Shown here one piece after another: positions 36,271 to 45,015 of a stretch of DNA of 64,000 bases. The notes beneath the pieces are model-generated. The model was not told where the DNA came from. It worked only from the letters and a program-made list of their open reading frames with translations, and did not search any database. The DNA is from Paradevosia shaoguanensis (lineage in GTDB: Bacteria > Pseudomonadota > Alphaproteobacteria > Rhizobiales > Devosiaceae), in the NCBI RefSeq assembly GCF_016801025.1, contig NZ_CP068983.1:1054001-1118000 (forward strand). Reading direction: 5' to 3'. The position numbers and the translations under genes are program-made. Each line of letters begins with the position of its first letter. The stretch's first letter is position 1.

Positions 36271-38404
36271 TGGTGCCACGCTCCAGGACGATGAGGGCAT
36301 CGGCGGCGACCGCCTTGCCGTTGTCGACGCGGATCGGGTTGACGTCGATTTCGGAGATTTCCGGATGATCGATGGCAAGCGCGGCGATGCCGAGCACGAT
36401 ATCGGCCACGCGCTCGCGCTCTTCCGCCGTCAACCCGCGACGCCCATTGGTCAGGCGGCCGCCGCACAGGCTATCGATCGCCGCAATGGCTTCGGCGCGT
36501 CCGAAGGGCGGACGCAGCAGCACCGTTTCGGCAATGATCTCGATGAGCACGCCGCCCAGGCCCAGCGCCACGATGGGTCCGAACACAGGATCGCGCCGCA
36601 TGCCGCAGACCAGTTCCATGCGCGCCGGCACCATTTCCTGCACCAGCACGCCTTCGAGCCCTGCTTCCGGCGCCAGCCGGGCGATATCGGCAAGCATCTC
36701 GCCGTACTCGCGGCGGATGGCTTCATCACCCGCCAGCCCGACACGAATGGCGCCTTTGTCCGATTTGTGCGGAATGGCGTAGGACATGCCCTTGATGACG
36801 ACCTTGCCGCCGATTTCCGCCGCGGCGCGTGCCGCCCCGTCGGCGTCGGTCACCAGCGTTTCGCGGGTCACCGGCACGCCGTATTCGGCAAAGATCTGCT
36901 TGCCCTGGTGCTCCATCAGCGCCGCCTCGGCGGCCGGCACCTTGGCCAGGAGGTCGGCAACCCGGCGCGCCCGAGCAGGATCGCTGGCATATGCCGTCTC
37001 AGCCCTCGCCGCCTGTTGCGACGAAAAATCGGACATGGCGCGCAATGCCCGAGCGAGACGCCGCGCATCGGTGAAGTGTGGCACGCCCGCAGCGGCGAGC
37101 TGGGCGCTCGGCACGGTCATCAGCACACCCAGCGGCTTGTCCGAGGCGTTGTACTGGGCCGTGATCATGTCGAGGTAGGGCGGGGCCGCCCAGGACACGG
37201 CCGCAACCATGTCGAAGGAGGGCGAACCCAGCATGCGGCCGAAAATCTCGGCGCTGGCATTGGGGTGCGGCGAGGGCTGTGCCGTCACGTCGACCGGATT
37301 GTTGAGGCTGCCGAAGAACGGGGTCGGCAGGAATTCGTAGAAGGCCTGCTTCTCGTCTTCGCCGAGCGGGGGAAGCGACAGGCCCGCCTGCGCGGATTCA
37401 TCGGCGAGGAGCACGCCCGTGCCGCCGGAAGCCGTCAGAACGCCGACCCGGTCGCCCTTGGCGCGCCGTCCGCCCTGGAAGATCATCGCCAGGTCGATCA
37501 TGTGTTCCATGGATTCGGCCACGAAGACGCCGTGCTGGCGGCAGACGGCATCGAAGACCTCGGCCGAACCCACGACCGAAGCCGTGTGGCTCATGGCGGC
37601 CTTGGCCGCCACGTCCGAACGTCCGGCCTTGAGGATGATGAGCGGCTTGTCGAGCGCCTGCGCCCGCTTTGCCGTCTCGATGAAGATCTCGGGATCGCGC
37701 AGCGTCTCGCAGAAGGCGAGGAGCACGCCCACATCGGGCTGCTCGACGAGATAACGGAGCGTGCCCGCCACGTTGAGATCGACCTCGTTGCCGGTGCTCA
37801 CATACCAGCCCAGGCCGATGCCGGCCTCGAGCGACTTGGTGGTGATGAACGAGCCCAGGCCACCGCTCTGCGACACCAGCGCCACCGCACCCATCTTGGG
37901 CATCGGCTCCTGCGGCGACAGGGCGAAATTGGCCATCACCCCGCCGTGGTTGTTCATGTAGCCGATGCAATTGGGGCCGATGGCGCGCACGCCGGTGCGG
38001 TCGAGCACCTCGCGCAGCCGGGCCTGCATGGCCTTGCCCTCGTCGCCCGCCTCGGCAAAGCCGGAGCTGAGGATCACCACGCCACCGATGCCGGCAGCCG
38101 CCACTTCCTCGATGGCGCCGATCACATGGGCGGCGCTCAGGGCGATCACCGCCATGTCGATGGGCTGGCCCACCTCGCCGACGCGTTTATAGGCGCGATG
38201 CCCCTGGATTTCGGCATCCTTCGGATTGACCGGGTAGAGCGGCCCCTTGAAGGCGCGGGCCAGGTTGGCGAAGACGCGCCCGCCGATGCCGGTCATGTTG
38301 TTGGATGCACCGATCATGGCGATCGAGCGCGGCGAGAGCAGCCGCGCGACGTTGTCGCGCGCGCCCTGCGTTTCGGCGACGGCCAGATTGCTGGTGATGG
38401 TCAT
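36263..38404 (-). CDS. Acyl-CoA synthetase, ADP-forming (acetate-CoA ligase family)
   Basis: A 713-residue fused protein: CoA-binding Rossmann domain (IAMIGASNNMTGIGG, residues 28-130), ligase-CoA domains to about 460 with the phospho-His in MSHTASVVGS, and a C-terminal ATP-grasp domain from about 485 (EYGVPVTRETLV, GKVVIKGMS, EISEIDVNPIRV). It would activate a carboxylic acid to its CoA ester using ATP and releasing ADP. No AMP-forming ligase is in the window, so this is the likely entry step of the pathway. Confidence 0.92.
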   Translation of the reverse strand: MTITSNLAVAETQGARDNVARLLSPRSIAMIGASNNMTGIGGRVFANLARAFKGPLYPVNPKDAEIQGHRAYKRVGEVGQPIDMAVIALSAAHVIGAIEEVAAAGIGGVVILSSGFAEAGDEGKAMQARLREVLDRTGVRAIGPNCIGYMNNHGGVMANFALSPQEPMPKMGAVALVSQSGGLGSFITTKSLEAGIGLGWYVSTGNEVDLNVAGTLRYLVEQPDVGVLLAFCETLRDPEIFIETAKRAQALDKPLIILKAGRSDVAAKAAMSHTASVVGSAEVFDAVCRQHGVFVAESMEHMIDLAMIFQGGRRAKGDRVGVLTASGGTGVLLADESAQAGLSLPPLGEDEKQAFYEFLPTPFFGSLNNPVDVTAQPSPHPNASAEIFGRMLGSPSFDMVAAVSWAAPPYLDMITAQYNASDKPLGVLMTVPSAQLAAAGVPHFTDARRLARALRAMSDFSSQQAARAETAYASDPARARRVADLLAKVPAAEAALMEHQGKQIFAEYGVPVTRETLVTDADGAARAAAEIGGKVVIKGMSYAIPHKSDKGAIRVGLAGDEAIRREYGEMLADIARLAPEAGLEGVLVQEMVPARMELVCGMRRDPVFGPIVALGLGGVLIEIIAETVLLRPPFGRAEAIAAIDSLCGGRLTNGRRGLTAEERERVADIVLGIAALAIDHPEISEIDVNPIRVDNGKAVAADALIVLERGTNG

Positions 38405-38440
38405 GGTCTTTCCCCTCCCCTGGGTCTTTCCGTGACGCGC

Positions 38441-39199
38441 CTAGCGCACGAGCATCGAGCCGCCGTCGACCGAGAGCACCTGGCCGGTGACGTAGGACGA
38501 GAGCTCGGAGGCGAGGAACACGTAGCTCTTGGCGACTTCCTCGGGTTCGGCGGTGCGGCGCAGCGGATGCATCTTGGCCTGCACGGCGCGGATGTCGGCG
38601 AATTTGGGGTCTTCCATCACGGTCTTGGTCATCTCGGTGGCCGAGGCCGGCGCGACGGCGTTGACGAGGATGTTGTGCTTGCCCAGTTCGCGCGCCGCGG
38701 TGCGCGTCATGCCGAGCACGGCGCTCTTGGCGGCCGAGTAGTTGATCTGCCCGATCGAGCCGTTCTGGGCGGTCGAGGACGAGGTGAAGATGATGCGTCC
38801 CCACTTGCGCTCGATCATGTCGCCGACCACGGCCTGCAGCCAATAGAAGCCGCCATGGACGTGCACGCCCCAGATCTTGTGCCACTGCTCGTCGGTCATC
38901 TTGTGGAGCATGGCCGGAGCGGTGTTGCCGGCATTGTTGACGAGGATGTCGATAGGCCCGAGGCCCTCGCGGACCTTGGCTGCGGCCTCGTCCACCTGCT
39001 GGCGCACGCTCACGTCGCAGGGCACGAACATCGCCTTCCAGCCCTTGGAGCGGAATTCCTCGACCGTAGCGTTGCCGATCTCGGCGTTCATCTCGGCCAC
39101 GGCCACGGCGGCGCCCTCTGCCGCGAAGGCTGCCGCGACGGCCTTGCCAATGCCCTGGCCGGCTCCGGTGATCACGGCAACCCTGTCTTTGAGCAACAT
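38441..39199 (-). CDS. SDR-family dehydrogenase, candidate 3-hydroxyacyl-CoA dehydrogenase
   Basis: A 252-residue classical SDR: TGAGQGIG cofactor motif, NNAGNT, catalytic Ser in IFTSSSTAQ, and YSAAK with Tyr and Lys; ends DGGSMLVR. ATG at 39199 follows AAGGA and discards 22 upstream residues of low-quality sequence. In a beta-oxidation operon lacking a FadB-type enzyme, oxidation of a hydroxyacyl-CoA or a hydroxyl on the carbon skeleton is the probable role. Confidence 0.9.
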   Translation of the reverse strand: MLLKDRVAVITGAGQGIGKAVAAAFAAEGAAVAVAEMNAEIGNATVEEFRSKGWKAMFVPCDVSVRQQVDEAAAKVREGLGPIDILVNNAGNTAPAMLHKMTDEQWHKIWGVHVHGGFYWLQAVVGDMIERKWGRIIFTSSSTAQNGSIGQINYSAAKSAVLGMTRTAARELGKHNILVNAVAPASATEMTKTVMEDPKFADIRAVQAKMHPLRRTAEPEEVAKSYVFLASELSSYVTGQVLSVDGGSMLVR

Positions 39200-39240
39200 C
39201 TTTGGTCCTTCAGTCTCTAATTGGGTGCAGGAGGCCCCAC

Positions 39241-39261
39241 CCGGCGCCTCTGAGGCGCCGG
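39241..39261 (-). other. Intercistronic hairpin between acyl-CoA dehydrogenase and SDR genes
   Basis: CCGGCGCCTC and GAGGCGCCGG form a near-perfect palindrome around a single T, giving a stable short hairpin in the 89-base gap. No T-run follows on the minus strand, so processing or attenuation is more likely than full termination. Confidence 0.45.
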
Positions 39262-39288
39262 CCAAGCGGGTGTGTCAGGTGTCGGTGG

Positions 39289-40428
39289 CTATTCGCGCGG
39301 CATGTCGAGCATGCGGGCCAGAATGTTCTTCTGGATCTGCGAGGAACCGCCATAGACGCTGGTCGGGCGCGTGGTGAAGTAATCGCTGAGCCATTCGCTC
39401 TCGCGTCCGGTCAGCGCATCGGCGCCGGCCACATCGAGCCCGAGCTGGGCCATGCCCTGAGCGGCGCGCGACCACAGCAGCTTGCCCACCGAGCCCTCCG
39501 GCCCCGGATCGCGGCCCGAAACGCGCATCGAAAGCTGGCGCGCCACGTTGGCGGTGAGGACGCGGGTGTCGACATAGGCCTGAGCCAGCCGCCGCCGAAT
39601 GGCGACGTCCTCGGCTAGGCCGCGTTCGTTGATCTCGCGCTTGAGAGCTTCGAGCTGGTGGCCAAGATTGGCGATGAAGCCGACATCGGCCGCGCCGCGC
39701 TCGAAAGACACCGTGGTCATGGCGAGCCGCCAGCCATCGCCTTCCGCCCCGATCCGGTTCTCGGCCGGAACGCGGACATCGTCGAGGAACACCTCGGCGG
39801 TCTCGGGTGAGCCGCTATGGAGATAGATCGGGCGCGCGGTAACGCCCGGGCTGTCCATCGGCATGAGCAGGCACGAGATGCCCTTGTGCTTGGGCACTTC
39901 AGTATTGGTGCGCACCAGCAGCAGGCACCAATCGGCATAGATGGCGCCGCTAGTCCACATCTTCTGGCCGTTGACGACGTAATGATCGCCATCCAGCACG
40001 GCGCGGGTGCGCAGCGAGGCAAGGTCTGAGCCCGCGCTCGGCTCGCTGAAGCCCTGGCACCATTGCACGTCGCCATTGAGCAGGGTCGGCAGGAACCGCA
40101 GCTTCTGCTCGTGGGTGCCGTAGGTGAAGATGGCGCGGCCCAGATAGTTGATCATCCCCGGCAGCGGCGGGGCGCTGGCGCGGCCGACTTCCTCGTTGAG
40201 GATTGCCTCATAGGTCGGGGATTGCCCGCGCCCGCCATATTCGACCGGCCAGGTCAGCGCCAGGTAGCCGGCGTCGTAGAGCATGCGCTGCCATTGCTTG
40301 CGCATGGCCTTGTAGCGAGGGATGTCGTCTTCCGGAATGTCCTTCCAGCCCTCGATCGTGTTGTTGGCCAGCCAGCCACGCAGGCTCTGGCGGAACGCGG
40401 CCTCTTCGGGCGTATCGCGGTAATCCAT
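39289..40428 (-). CDS. Acyl-CoA dehydrogenase, larger FAD-binding subunit
   Basis: A 379-residue acyl-CoA dehydrogenase: substrate/FAD motifs WCQGFSEPSAGSDLASL and KMWTSGAIYADW, mid beta-domain, then C-terminal helices ending VYGGSSQIQKNILARMLD. The usual Glu of the C-terminal YEG motif is a Gly here, so a catalytic base elsewhere or a heteromeric site is expected. ATG at 40428 lies one base after the stop of the second dehydrogenase; the pair resembles FadE heterotetramers. ATG follows GGGAGGG. Confidence 0.92.
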   Translation of the reverse strand: MDYRDTPEEAAFRQSLRGWLANNTIEGWKDIPEDDIPRYKAMRKQWQRMLYDAGYLALTWPVEYGGRGQSPTYEAILNEEVGRASAPPLPGMINYLGRAIFTYGTHEQKLRFLPTLLNGDVQWCQGFSEPSAGSDLASLRTRAVLDGDHYVVNGQKMWTSGAIYADWCLLLVRTNTEVPKHKGISCLLMPMDSPGVTARPIYLHSGSPETAEVFLDDVRVPAENRIGAEGDGWRLAMTTVSFERGAADVGFIANLGHQLEALKREINERGLAEDVAIRRRLAQAYVDTRVLTANVARQLSMRVSGRDPGPEGSVGKLLWSRAAQGMAQLGLDVAGADALTGRESEWLSDYFTTRPTSVYGGSSQIQKNILARMLDMPRE

Positions 40429-40429
40429 G

Positions 40430-41467
40430 TCAGTGCCCTCCCAGCAAGGCGTCGGCAATGGCGTCGCGCTGCACGTCCGCGCCACCGAAGACCAGCGCAT
40501 CGGTCTGTGCCCGGCGCGCGTAGATATGTGCGATGTGTTCCCAGGTCTGGCCGATGCCGCCATAGACCTGCATCACCGTCTCGGAGACCGGCCGGGCAAT
40601 GCCCGACAGGAAGGCCTTGGCCTCGCGCGCTGCCAGGAGCGCCGCATCGGGATCGAGTTCGTCGACCGCCCAGGCCGCATAGGACACGATGTCCCGCCCG
40701 CCCTCGATATCGACCAGCATTTCGGCGCAGAGATGCTGCACCGCCTGGAACGAGCCGATCCTGACCCCGTACTGCACGCGCTCCTTGGTGTAGGCGAGCA
40801 CACCGGCATAAGCGCCGTTAAGCACGCCGACGAGATCGGCACTCACCGTCACCAGCGCCAGCGCCAGCCATTTGCGCATATCGGCGTCCGAGAGAGGCGA
40901 GCCCACCGGCTCGGCACTCACGGCGCCACTGCGCTTCATCATGCCGCGGGTAAGGTCTGCCGCTTCCACCGCCTCGAAGCCGCTATCGAGCTTGACCAGC
41001 GCGAGCTGCCCCTCGCCCTTCGAGCGATCGAGCCCGACGGCAAGCTCGGCGCCCTCTGCGTCCCATACGACGCTCTCGGCGTCGGCGACGTCAGCCAGGG
41101 CCGAGAGATCGCGCTTGAGCAGCAGGCCGCAACGCTTCGTGCCTTCTGACAGCTCCTGGATCAGCGCCTCGTCGGCACCGGCCAGCGCCAGCAGCTCGAC
41201 CGCCAGCACACCCGAGGCCGAAAACGGCGCCGGCACCAGCGCGCCGCCCAAGGCCTGCGCCGCCAGCGACACCTCGACGCCCGACGCGAGGGGCTTGCCC
41301 TCGATGCGCATGCGCAGCGCCAGCAGGCCATTCTCGGCCAGTTGCCGATAGGCATTCGCGCGATCGACGGTCTTGAGACCGGCAGTGTTCACGACAGCCA
41401 GATCGCGCGCCAGGCGATTGGCGGTCTCCTCGAACATCTGCTGTTCCGGGTTGAGCAACGCTAGCAA
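40430..41467 (-). CDS. Acyl-CoA dehydrogenase, smaller partner subunit
   Basis: A 345-residue acyl-CoA dehydrogenase homologue. The N-terminal half lacks the strong SEPSAGSD motif, while the C-terminal half keeps QYGVRIGSFQAVQH and the QVYGGIGQTWEHIAHIYARR motif typical of one subunit of actinobacterial FadE heteromers. TTG at 41467 has GGAGG seven bases before it and gives the natural N-terminus (LLALLNPEQQMFEE); no ATG lies nearby. First gene of the acyl-CoA operon. Confidence 0.88.
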   Translation of the reverse strand: MLALLNPEQQMFEETANRLARDLAVVNTAGLKTVDRANAYRQLAENGLLALRMRIEGKPLASGVEVSLAAQALGGALVPAPFSASGVLAVELLALAGADEALIQELSEGTKRCGLLLKRDLSALADVADAESVVWDAEGAELAVGLDRSKGEGQLALVKLDSGFEAVEAADLTRGMMKRSGAVSAEPVGSPLSDADMRKWLALALVTVSADLVGVLNGAYAGVLAYTKERVQYGVRIGSFQAVQHLCAEMLVDIEGGRDIVSYAAWAVDELDPDAALLAAREAKAFLSGIARPVSETVMQVYGGIGQTWEHIAHIYARRAQTDALVFGGADVQRDAIADALLGGH

Positions 41468-41503
41468 GTATCTTCCTCCTCGCGGCCAGAGCCGCACGAA
41501 CAG

Positions 41504-41541
41504 AATTCGGTTCGACTACGAGCGAAATCACGCACCGAATT
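41504..41541 (-). promoter_or_regulatory. Spaced inverted repeat near the acyl-CoA operon start
   Basis: AATTCGGT (41504-41511) and ACCGAATT (41534-41541) are perfect inverse complements 22 bases apart, 37 bases upstream of the first gene. The AATTCGG core recurs in the palindrome at 41602-41622. Confidence 0.4.
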
Positions 41542-41601
41542 ACCGGTTTTCCGCGCATCCGTTCGTGATCTGAACTTCCTGTATCCTCCGGCAACGACCA
41601 T

Positions 41602-41622
41602 AATCCGAATCTAATTCGGATT
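41602..41622 (-). promoter_or_regulatory. Perfect palindrome, candidate operator of the acyl-CoA operon
   Basis: AATCCGAAT-CTA-ATTCGGATT is a perfect 9-bp inverted repeat with a 3-base centre, 135 bases upstream of the first acyl-CoA dehydrogenase start. Size and symmetry fit a TetR-type operator; the TetR gene is at the far end of this cluster. Confidence 0.5.
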
Positions 41623-41785
41623 TCAACCCTGCCTGCGACATTTTGGCAATCTGCGGAAAATCCGGGCCACTCGCCCAGAAGCGCCAGGGCTCTTCTAGCC
41701 GAATCCTTGAAGGTTGCGACCGGTGGAAAAGCGGAAGTAACCGAACGCGATTCTGGAAGTGCCATCGCGATGCGGCCAAAACAGA

Positions 41786-41813
41786 GCGAGGCGGCAGTTG
41801 CCTGCCGCCTCGC
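41786..41813 (-). terminator. Rho-independent terminator of the isocitrate lyase gene
   Basis: GCGAGGCGGCAG-TTGC-CTGCCGCCTCGC is a perfect 12-bp stem with a 4-base loop, beginning 25 bases past the aceA stop. On the minus strand it is followed by TCTGTTTTGG. Confidence 0.85.
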
Positions 41814-41838
41814 CCGATTCTCGATTTGCTTGAGAAGC

Positions 41839-43122
41839 CTAGTGGAACTGCGCCGTCTCGGTGCTTTCGGCCATAGCCGTCGTCGCACTTTCCCCGCCAC
41901 TTACAGCCAGCGACACTGCATCGAAGTAGCTCGTTCCCACCTCGCGCTGGTGCCGCACGGCCGAGAAGCCATGAGCTTCGGCGGCAAACTCGGCCTGCTG
42001 GAGACGCGAATAGCCCGCCATGCCGTCAGCCTTGTAGGCCCGCGCCAGCTCGAACGTCGTGAGGCTGAGATTGTGGAAGCCGGCCAGCGTGATGAACTGG
42101 TACTTGTAACCCATAGCCGCGATTTCGCGCTGGAAGGCCGCCATGGCGGCCTCGTCCATGTGCCGCGCCCAGTTGAAGCTTGGCGAGCAATTATAGGCCA
42201 GCATCTGCTCGGGATGCTCGCGCCGTATGGCCTCGGCAAACCTTTTGGCCACTGCCAGGTCGGGCGTCGAAGTCTCGCACCAGATGAGATCGGCATAGGG
42301 CGCATAGGCTATGCCGCGCGCAATGGCCGCCTCGAGCCCGCCCTTGAGCCGATAGAAGCCCTCCGCAGTGCGCTCGCCCGTAACGAACGGCTCATCGTAA
42401 GGATCGATATCGGAGGTGATGAGCCGCGCCGCCTCGGCGTCCGTGCGCGCCATGATCAGCGTCGGCACGCCCATGACATCGGAGGCCAGCCGCGCTGCAT
42501 TGAGCGTACGAATGAACTGGCTGGTCGGCACCAGCACCTTCCCGCCCAGATGCCCGCACTTCTTCTCGCTGGCCAGTTGGTCCTCGAAATGCACCGCCGC
42601 GGCGCCGGCCTCGATCATGGCCTTCATCAGCTCGAACGCATTGAGCGAACCGCCGAACCCGGCTTCGGCGTCGGCGATGATCGGCACGAAGAAGTCGAGA
42701 TCGGTCGTCGCCTTGCCTTCGGCCCGCTCCATGGTCTGGATCTCGTCGGCGCGCTGCAGCGCCTTGTTGATGCGGCGCACGACGGATGGCACGCTGTCGA
42801 CGGGATAAAGGCTCTGGTCGGGGTACATGTTGCCTGAGCTATTGGCGTCCGCCGCCACCTGCCAGCCGGAAAGATAGATGGCCTTGAGCCCGGCCTTGAC
42901 CTGTTGCACCGCCTGGTTACCGGTAAAGGTGCCCAGCGTCGGCACGAAGTCCTCGCTATGGAGCAATTCCCACAGGCGCTGCGCGCCATGCTCGGCCAGC
43001 GTGTGCCGGATCGGCAGCGAGCCCGCCAGCCGCGCCACGTCGGCAGGGCCGTAATTGCGCGTCACATCGCGCCAGCGATCGGGGGCGTATTCAGGTGTCG
43101 GGAAATGCGGTTGGTCCAGCAT
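41839..43122 (-). CDS. aceA: Isocitrate lyase
   Basis: A 427-residue isocitrate lyase with the catalytic loop KKCGHLGGK near residue 190, metal-binding DADTGFGG-like text ([17 protein letters not shown]) and C-terminal [17 protein letters not shown]. It splits isocitrate into glyoxylate and succinate, first step of the glyoxylate shunt, for growth on acetyl-CoA-yielding substrates such as those from the neighbouring beta-oxidation genes. ATG follows GGAGGAG. Divergent from a RamB-like regulator. No malate synthase gene is in the window. Confidence 0.97.
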   Translation of the reverse strand: MLDQPHFPTPEYAPDRWRDVTRNYGPADVARLAGSLPIRHTLAEHGAQRLWELLHSEDFVPTLGTFTGNQAVQQVKAGLKAIYLSGWQVAADANSSGNMYPDQSLYPVDSVPSVVRRINKALQRADEIQTMERAEGKATTDLDFFVPIIADAEAGFGGSLNAFELMKAMIEAGAAAVHFEDQLASEKKCGHLGGKVLVPTSQFIRTLNAARLASDVMGVPTLIMARTDAEAARLITSDIDPYDEPFVTGERTAEGFYRLKGGLEAAIARGIAYAPYADLIWCETSTPDLAVAKRFAEAIRREHPEQMLAYNCSPSFNWARHMDEAAMAAFQREIAAMGYKYQFITLAGFHNLSLTTFELARAYKADGMAGYSRLQQAEFAAEAHGFSAVRHQREVGTSYFDAVSLAVSGGESATTAMAESTETAQFH

Positions 43123-43176
43123 GGTTCGGTCTCCTCCGGCGGTACTGGTCGAATTTTTCTGGTCAGGCGGCGCGGC

Positions 43177-43392
43177 TCAGGCCGGCACCTTGCGGCTGAA
43201 GGTGGCGGCGATCATCCCGCTCCCCGGCAATGCCTCGGCGTCGGGGCCGTCGCCCACCAGCGCCAGCCTGTGACGCCCGATCTTGCCGGTGATCGAATAA
43301 CCTTGCTCGCCCAGCCGGCGCGCCTTGAACTGCGCCATGGCCTCGCCTGCGGAAGGCGCAAAGATCGTCAGGTATTCTTCTCGCTCGTTCAT
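43177..43392 (-). CDS. Small conserved hypothetical protein upstream of isocitrate lyase, 71 aa
   Basis: A 71-residue protein (starts MNEREEYLTIFAPSAGEAM) with a small alpha/beta look and no cysteines or membrane segment. ATG at 43392 follows a good AGGAG ribosome site. It lies 54 bases upstream of aceA in the same direction and is probably co-transcribed with it. I do not recognise a function; a link to glyoxylate-shunt control is suggested only by position. Confidence 0.75.
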   Translation of the reverse strand: MNEREEYLTIFAPSAGEAMAQFKARRLGEQGYSITGKIGRHRLALVGDGPDAEALPGSGMIAATFSRKVPA

Positions 43393-43415
43393 GGCGAAAA
43401 TCTCCTCTCTCGTTG

Positions 43416-43526
43416 TTGTAAACATTTGACAAGAGCGCGAGACATGCAAGAACTAAGCACTCAAACGGCAGTAAACCTGTAAATCTGCCGTCAATCGACA
43501 GCCGCGATATTGTAAACTCTGTAAAG
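43416..43526. promoter_or_regulatory. Repeated GTAAAC/TGTAAA boxes in the aceA-regulator divergent region
   Basis: Three AT-rich boxes share one core: TTGTAAACATTTGACA (43416-43431), GTAAACCTGTAAA (43471-43483) and GTAAACTCTGTAAA (43512-43525). Each pairs GTAAA with a second GTAAA- or TTTGAC-like half about one turn away. They stand out from the GC-rich surroundings and lie between divergent starts, as expected for sites of the RamB-like regulator encoded next door. Confidence 0.65.
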
Positions 43527-43547
43527 AATGCGGCGGAGGAGGAAAGC

Positions 43548-44957
43548 GTGGGCGAAGACGGCGACATGCAGATCGGCGGCCGCATCAAGCGGCTGCGGCG
43601 GCAGCGCAAGCTACCGCAGGCCGAGCTCGCGCAGGCCCTGGGCATCTCGGCGAGCTACCTCAATCTCATCGAGCACAACCGGCGTCGGGTCACGGTCCCG
43701 CTCCTCTTTTCAATCGCGGGCTATTTCGGGGTCGAGGCGGGCGAGCTGGTCGACAGCGACGAGGGCCGGCTGGTAGGCGACCTCATGGAGGCCTTCGGCG
43801 ACGACATCTTCGCGGACAGCGACCTGACCAATCTCGAAATCCGCGACCTGGCCCACACCAACCCCGCCGCCGCCCGCGCCATCCTCAAGCTCTACGACCG
43901 CTACCGGCTGGCGCAGAAATCGGCGGCCGAGGAGGCACCGACCGGCGAGGCCGAACCGTTCCACCTCGCCACCGATGCGATTTCCGATTTTCTCCAGGAG
44001 AACAGCAACCACTTCCCGGCGCTCGAAGCCGCCGCCGAGCGCGTACGTCGCGATATCGACCATTCCGGCGACAGTCTCGAGCAGGGGCTGCGCACCTATC
44101 TCTTCAACGTCTTCGGCATCGAGACGCGCTTGGCCTCCCTGCCCCACGGCATTGCCCGCCAGTTCGATCAGCGACGCCAGCACCTCCTGGTCTCGGATAT
44201 CCTGCCGCCCGAATCCGCTCTCTTCCTCCTCGCCCACCAGCTCGGCCGCCTGGCCGCCGATGGCGAGATCGACGCCATCATCGCCGAGTCCGACCTGCCG
44301 GAGGGTGACGCCCCGGCCCTGGCGCGAAACGTCCTCGCCGCCTATTTCGCCGCCGCGCTCATGATGCCTTACGAGCCGTTCCTGCGTGCCTGCCGCGAAT
44401 TCCGTTACGATATCGAGCGCATCGGCCGGCGGTTCTCGGCCAGTTTCGAGCAGGTCTGCCATCGTATGACCACGCTCCAGCGCAAGGGCGCCACCGGCAT
44501 CCCCTTCCACCTCATCCGCACCGACATCGCCGGCAACATCTCCAAGCGCTTTTCGCTCTCGGGCATCCACATCCCGCGCCATTCAGGCGCCTGCCCGCGC
44601 TGGAACGTCTATGCCGCCTTCCTCTCGCCCGAGCGCATCAATGTGCAACTCAGCCAGATGCCGGACGGCCAGCGCTTCTTCTGCATCGCACGCACCATCG
44701 TCAAAGGTGATTACCGCTACAACGCCCCACGCCGCTACATGTCCATTGGCCTCGGCTGCGCCATCCACCACGCGCGCGAGCTGATCTATTCGGACGGCAT
44801 CGACCTCTCCACCGACGCCCAGGCCACACCCATCGGCATAAGCTGCCGCATCTGCCCCCGCCTCGAATGCGGCCAACGCGCCCACCCGCCCGCCGACCAC
44901 CGCTTCGAACTCGACGACACCTCGCGCCCGGAGAGTCTTTACGCGCGGATGAGCTGA
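43548..44957 (+). CDS. XRE-family short-chain fatty acyl regulator, RamB-like
   Basis: The protein has 469 residues. An N-terminal Cro/C1 HTH (IKRLRRQRKLPQAELAQALGISASYLNLIEHNRR) is followed by a middle ImmA/IrrE-like region and a C-terminal domain with four conserved Cys in the ISCRICPRLECGQRAHPP segment. This domain layout is shared by RamB of corynebacteria, which controls acetate and glyoxylate-cycle genes. GTG at 43548 directly follows a strong GGAGGAGG site; ATG at 43566 is the alternative. Divergent from the small ORF and aceA, so it most likely regulates aceA. Confidence 0.92.
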   Translation: MGEDGDMQIGGRIKRLRRQRKLPQAELAQALGISASYLNLIEHNRRRVTVPLLFSIAGYFGVEAGELVDSDEGRLVGDLMEAFGDDIFADSDLTNLEIRDLAHTNPAAARAILKLYDRYRLAQKSAAEEAPTGEAEPFHLATDAISDFLQENSNHFPALEAAAERVRRDIDHSGDSLEQGLRTYLFNVFGIETRLASLPHGIARQFDQRRQHLLVSDILPPESALFLLAHQLGRLAADGEIDAIIAESDLPEGDAPALARNVLAAYFAAALMMPYEPFLRACREFRYDIERIGRRFSASFEQVCHRMTTLQRKGATGIPFHLIRTDIAGNISKRFSLSGIHIPRHSGACPRWNVYAAFLSPERINVQLSQMPDGQRFFCIARTIVKGDYRYNAPRRYMSIGLGCAIHHARELIYSDGIDLSTDAQATPIGISCRICPRLECGQRAHPPADHRFELDDTSRPESLYARMS

Positions 44958-45015
44958 CGAGCCTTGCCACGCCCCCGCAAGCATCCGAATATCCTTGAGT
45001 TCAGGGGAGGGCGAC

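Larger units (their letters stand above)
41468..41838. other. Intergenic region between acyl-CoA operon and isocitrate lyase
   Basis: About 370 bases with no convincing gene; short frames here lack ribosome sites. It holds the promoter and inverted repeats of the acyl-CoA operon at its left and the isocitrate lyase terminator at its right. The middle is less GC-rich than its surroundings. Confidence 0.6.

Noticed and set aside
35906-39220. 1104-codon plus-strand open frame
   Set aside because: Antisense shadow over the CoA ligase and neighbours; low-complexity His/Arg/Gly composition with no recognisable fold.
41540-41779. 79-codon minus-strand frame between the acyl-CoA and isocitrate lyase genes
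   Set aside because: Spans the palindrome and promoter region, lacks a ribosome site and protein-like sequence.
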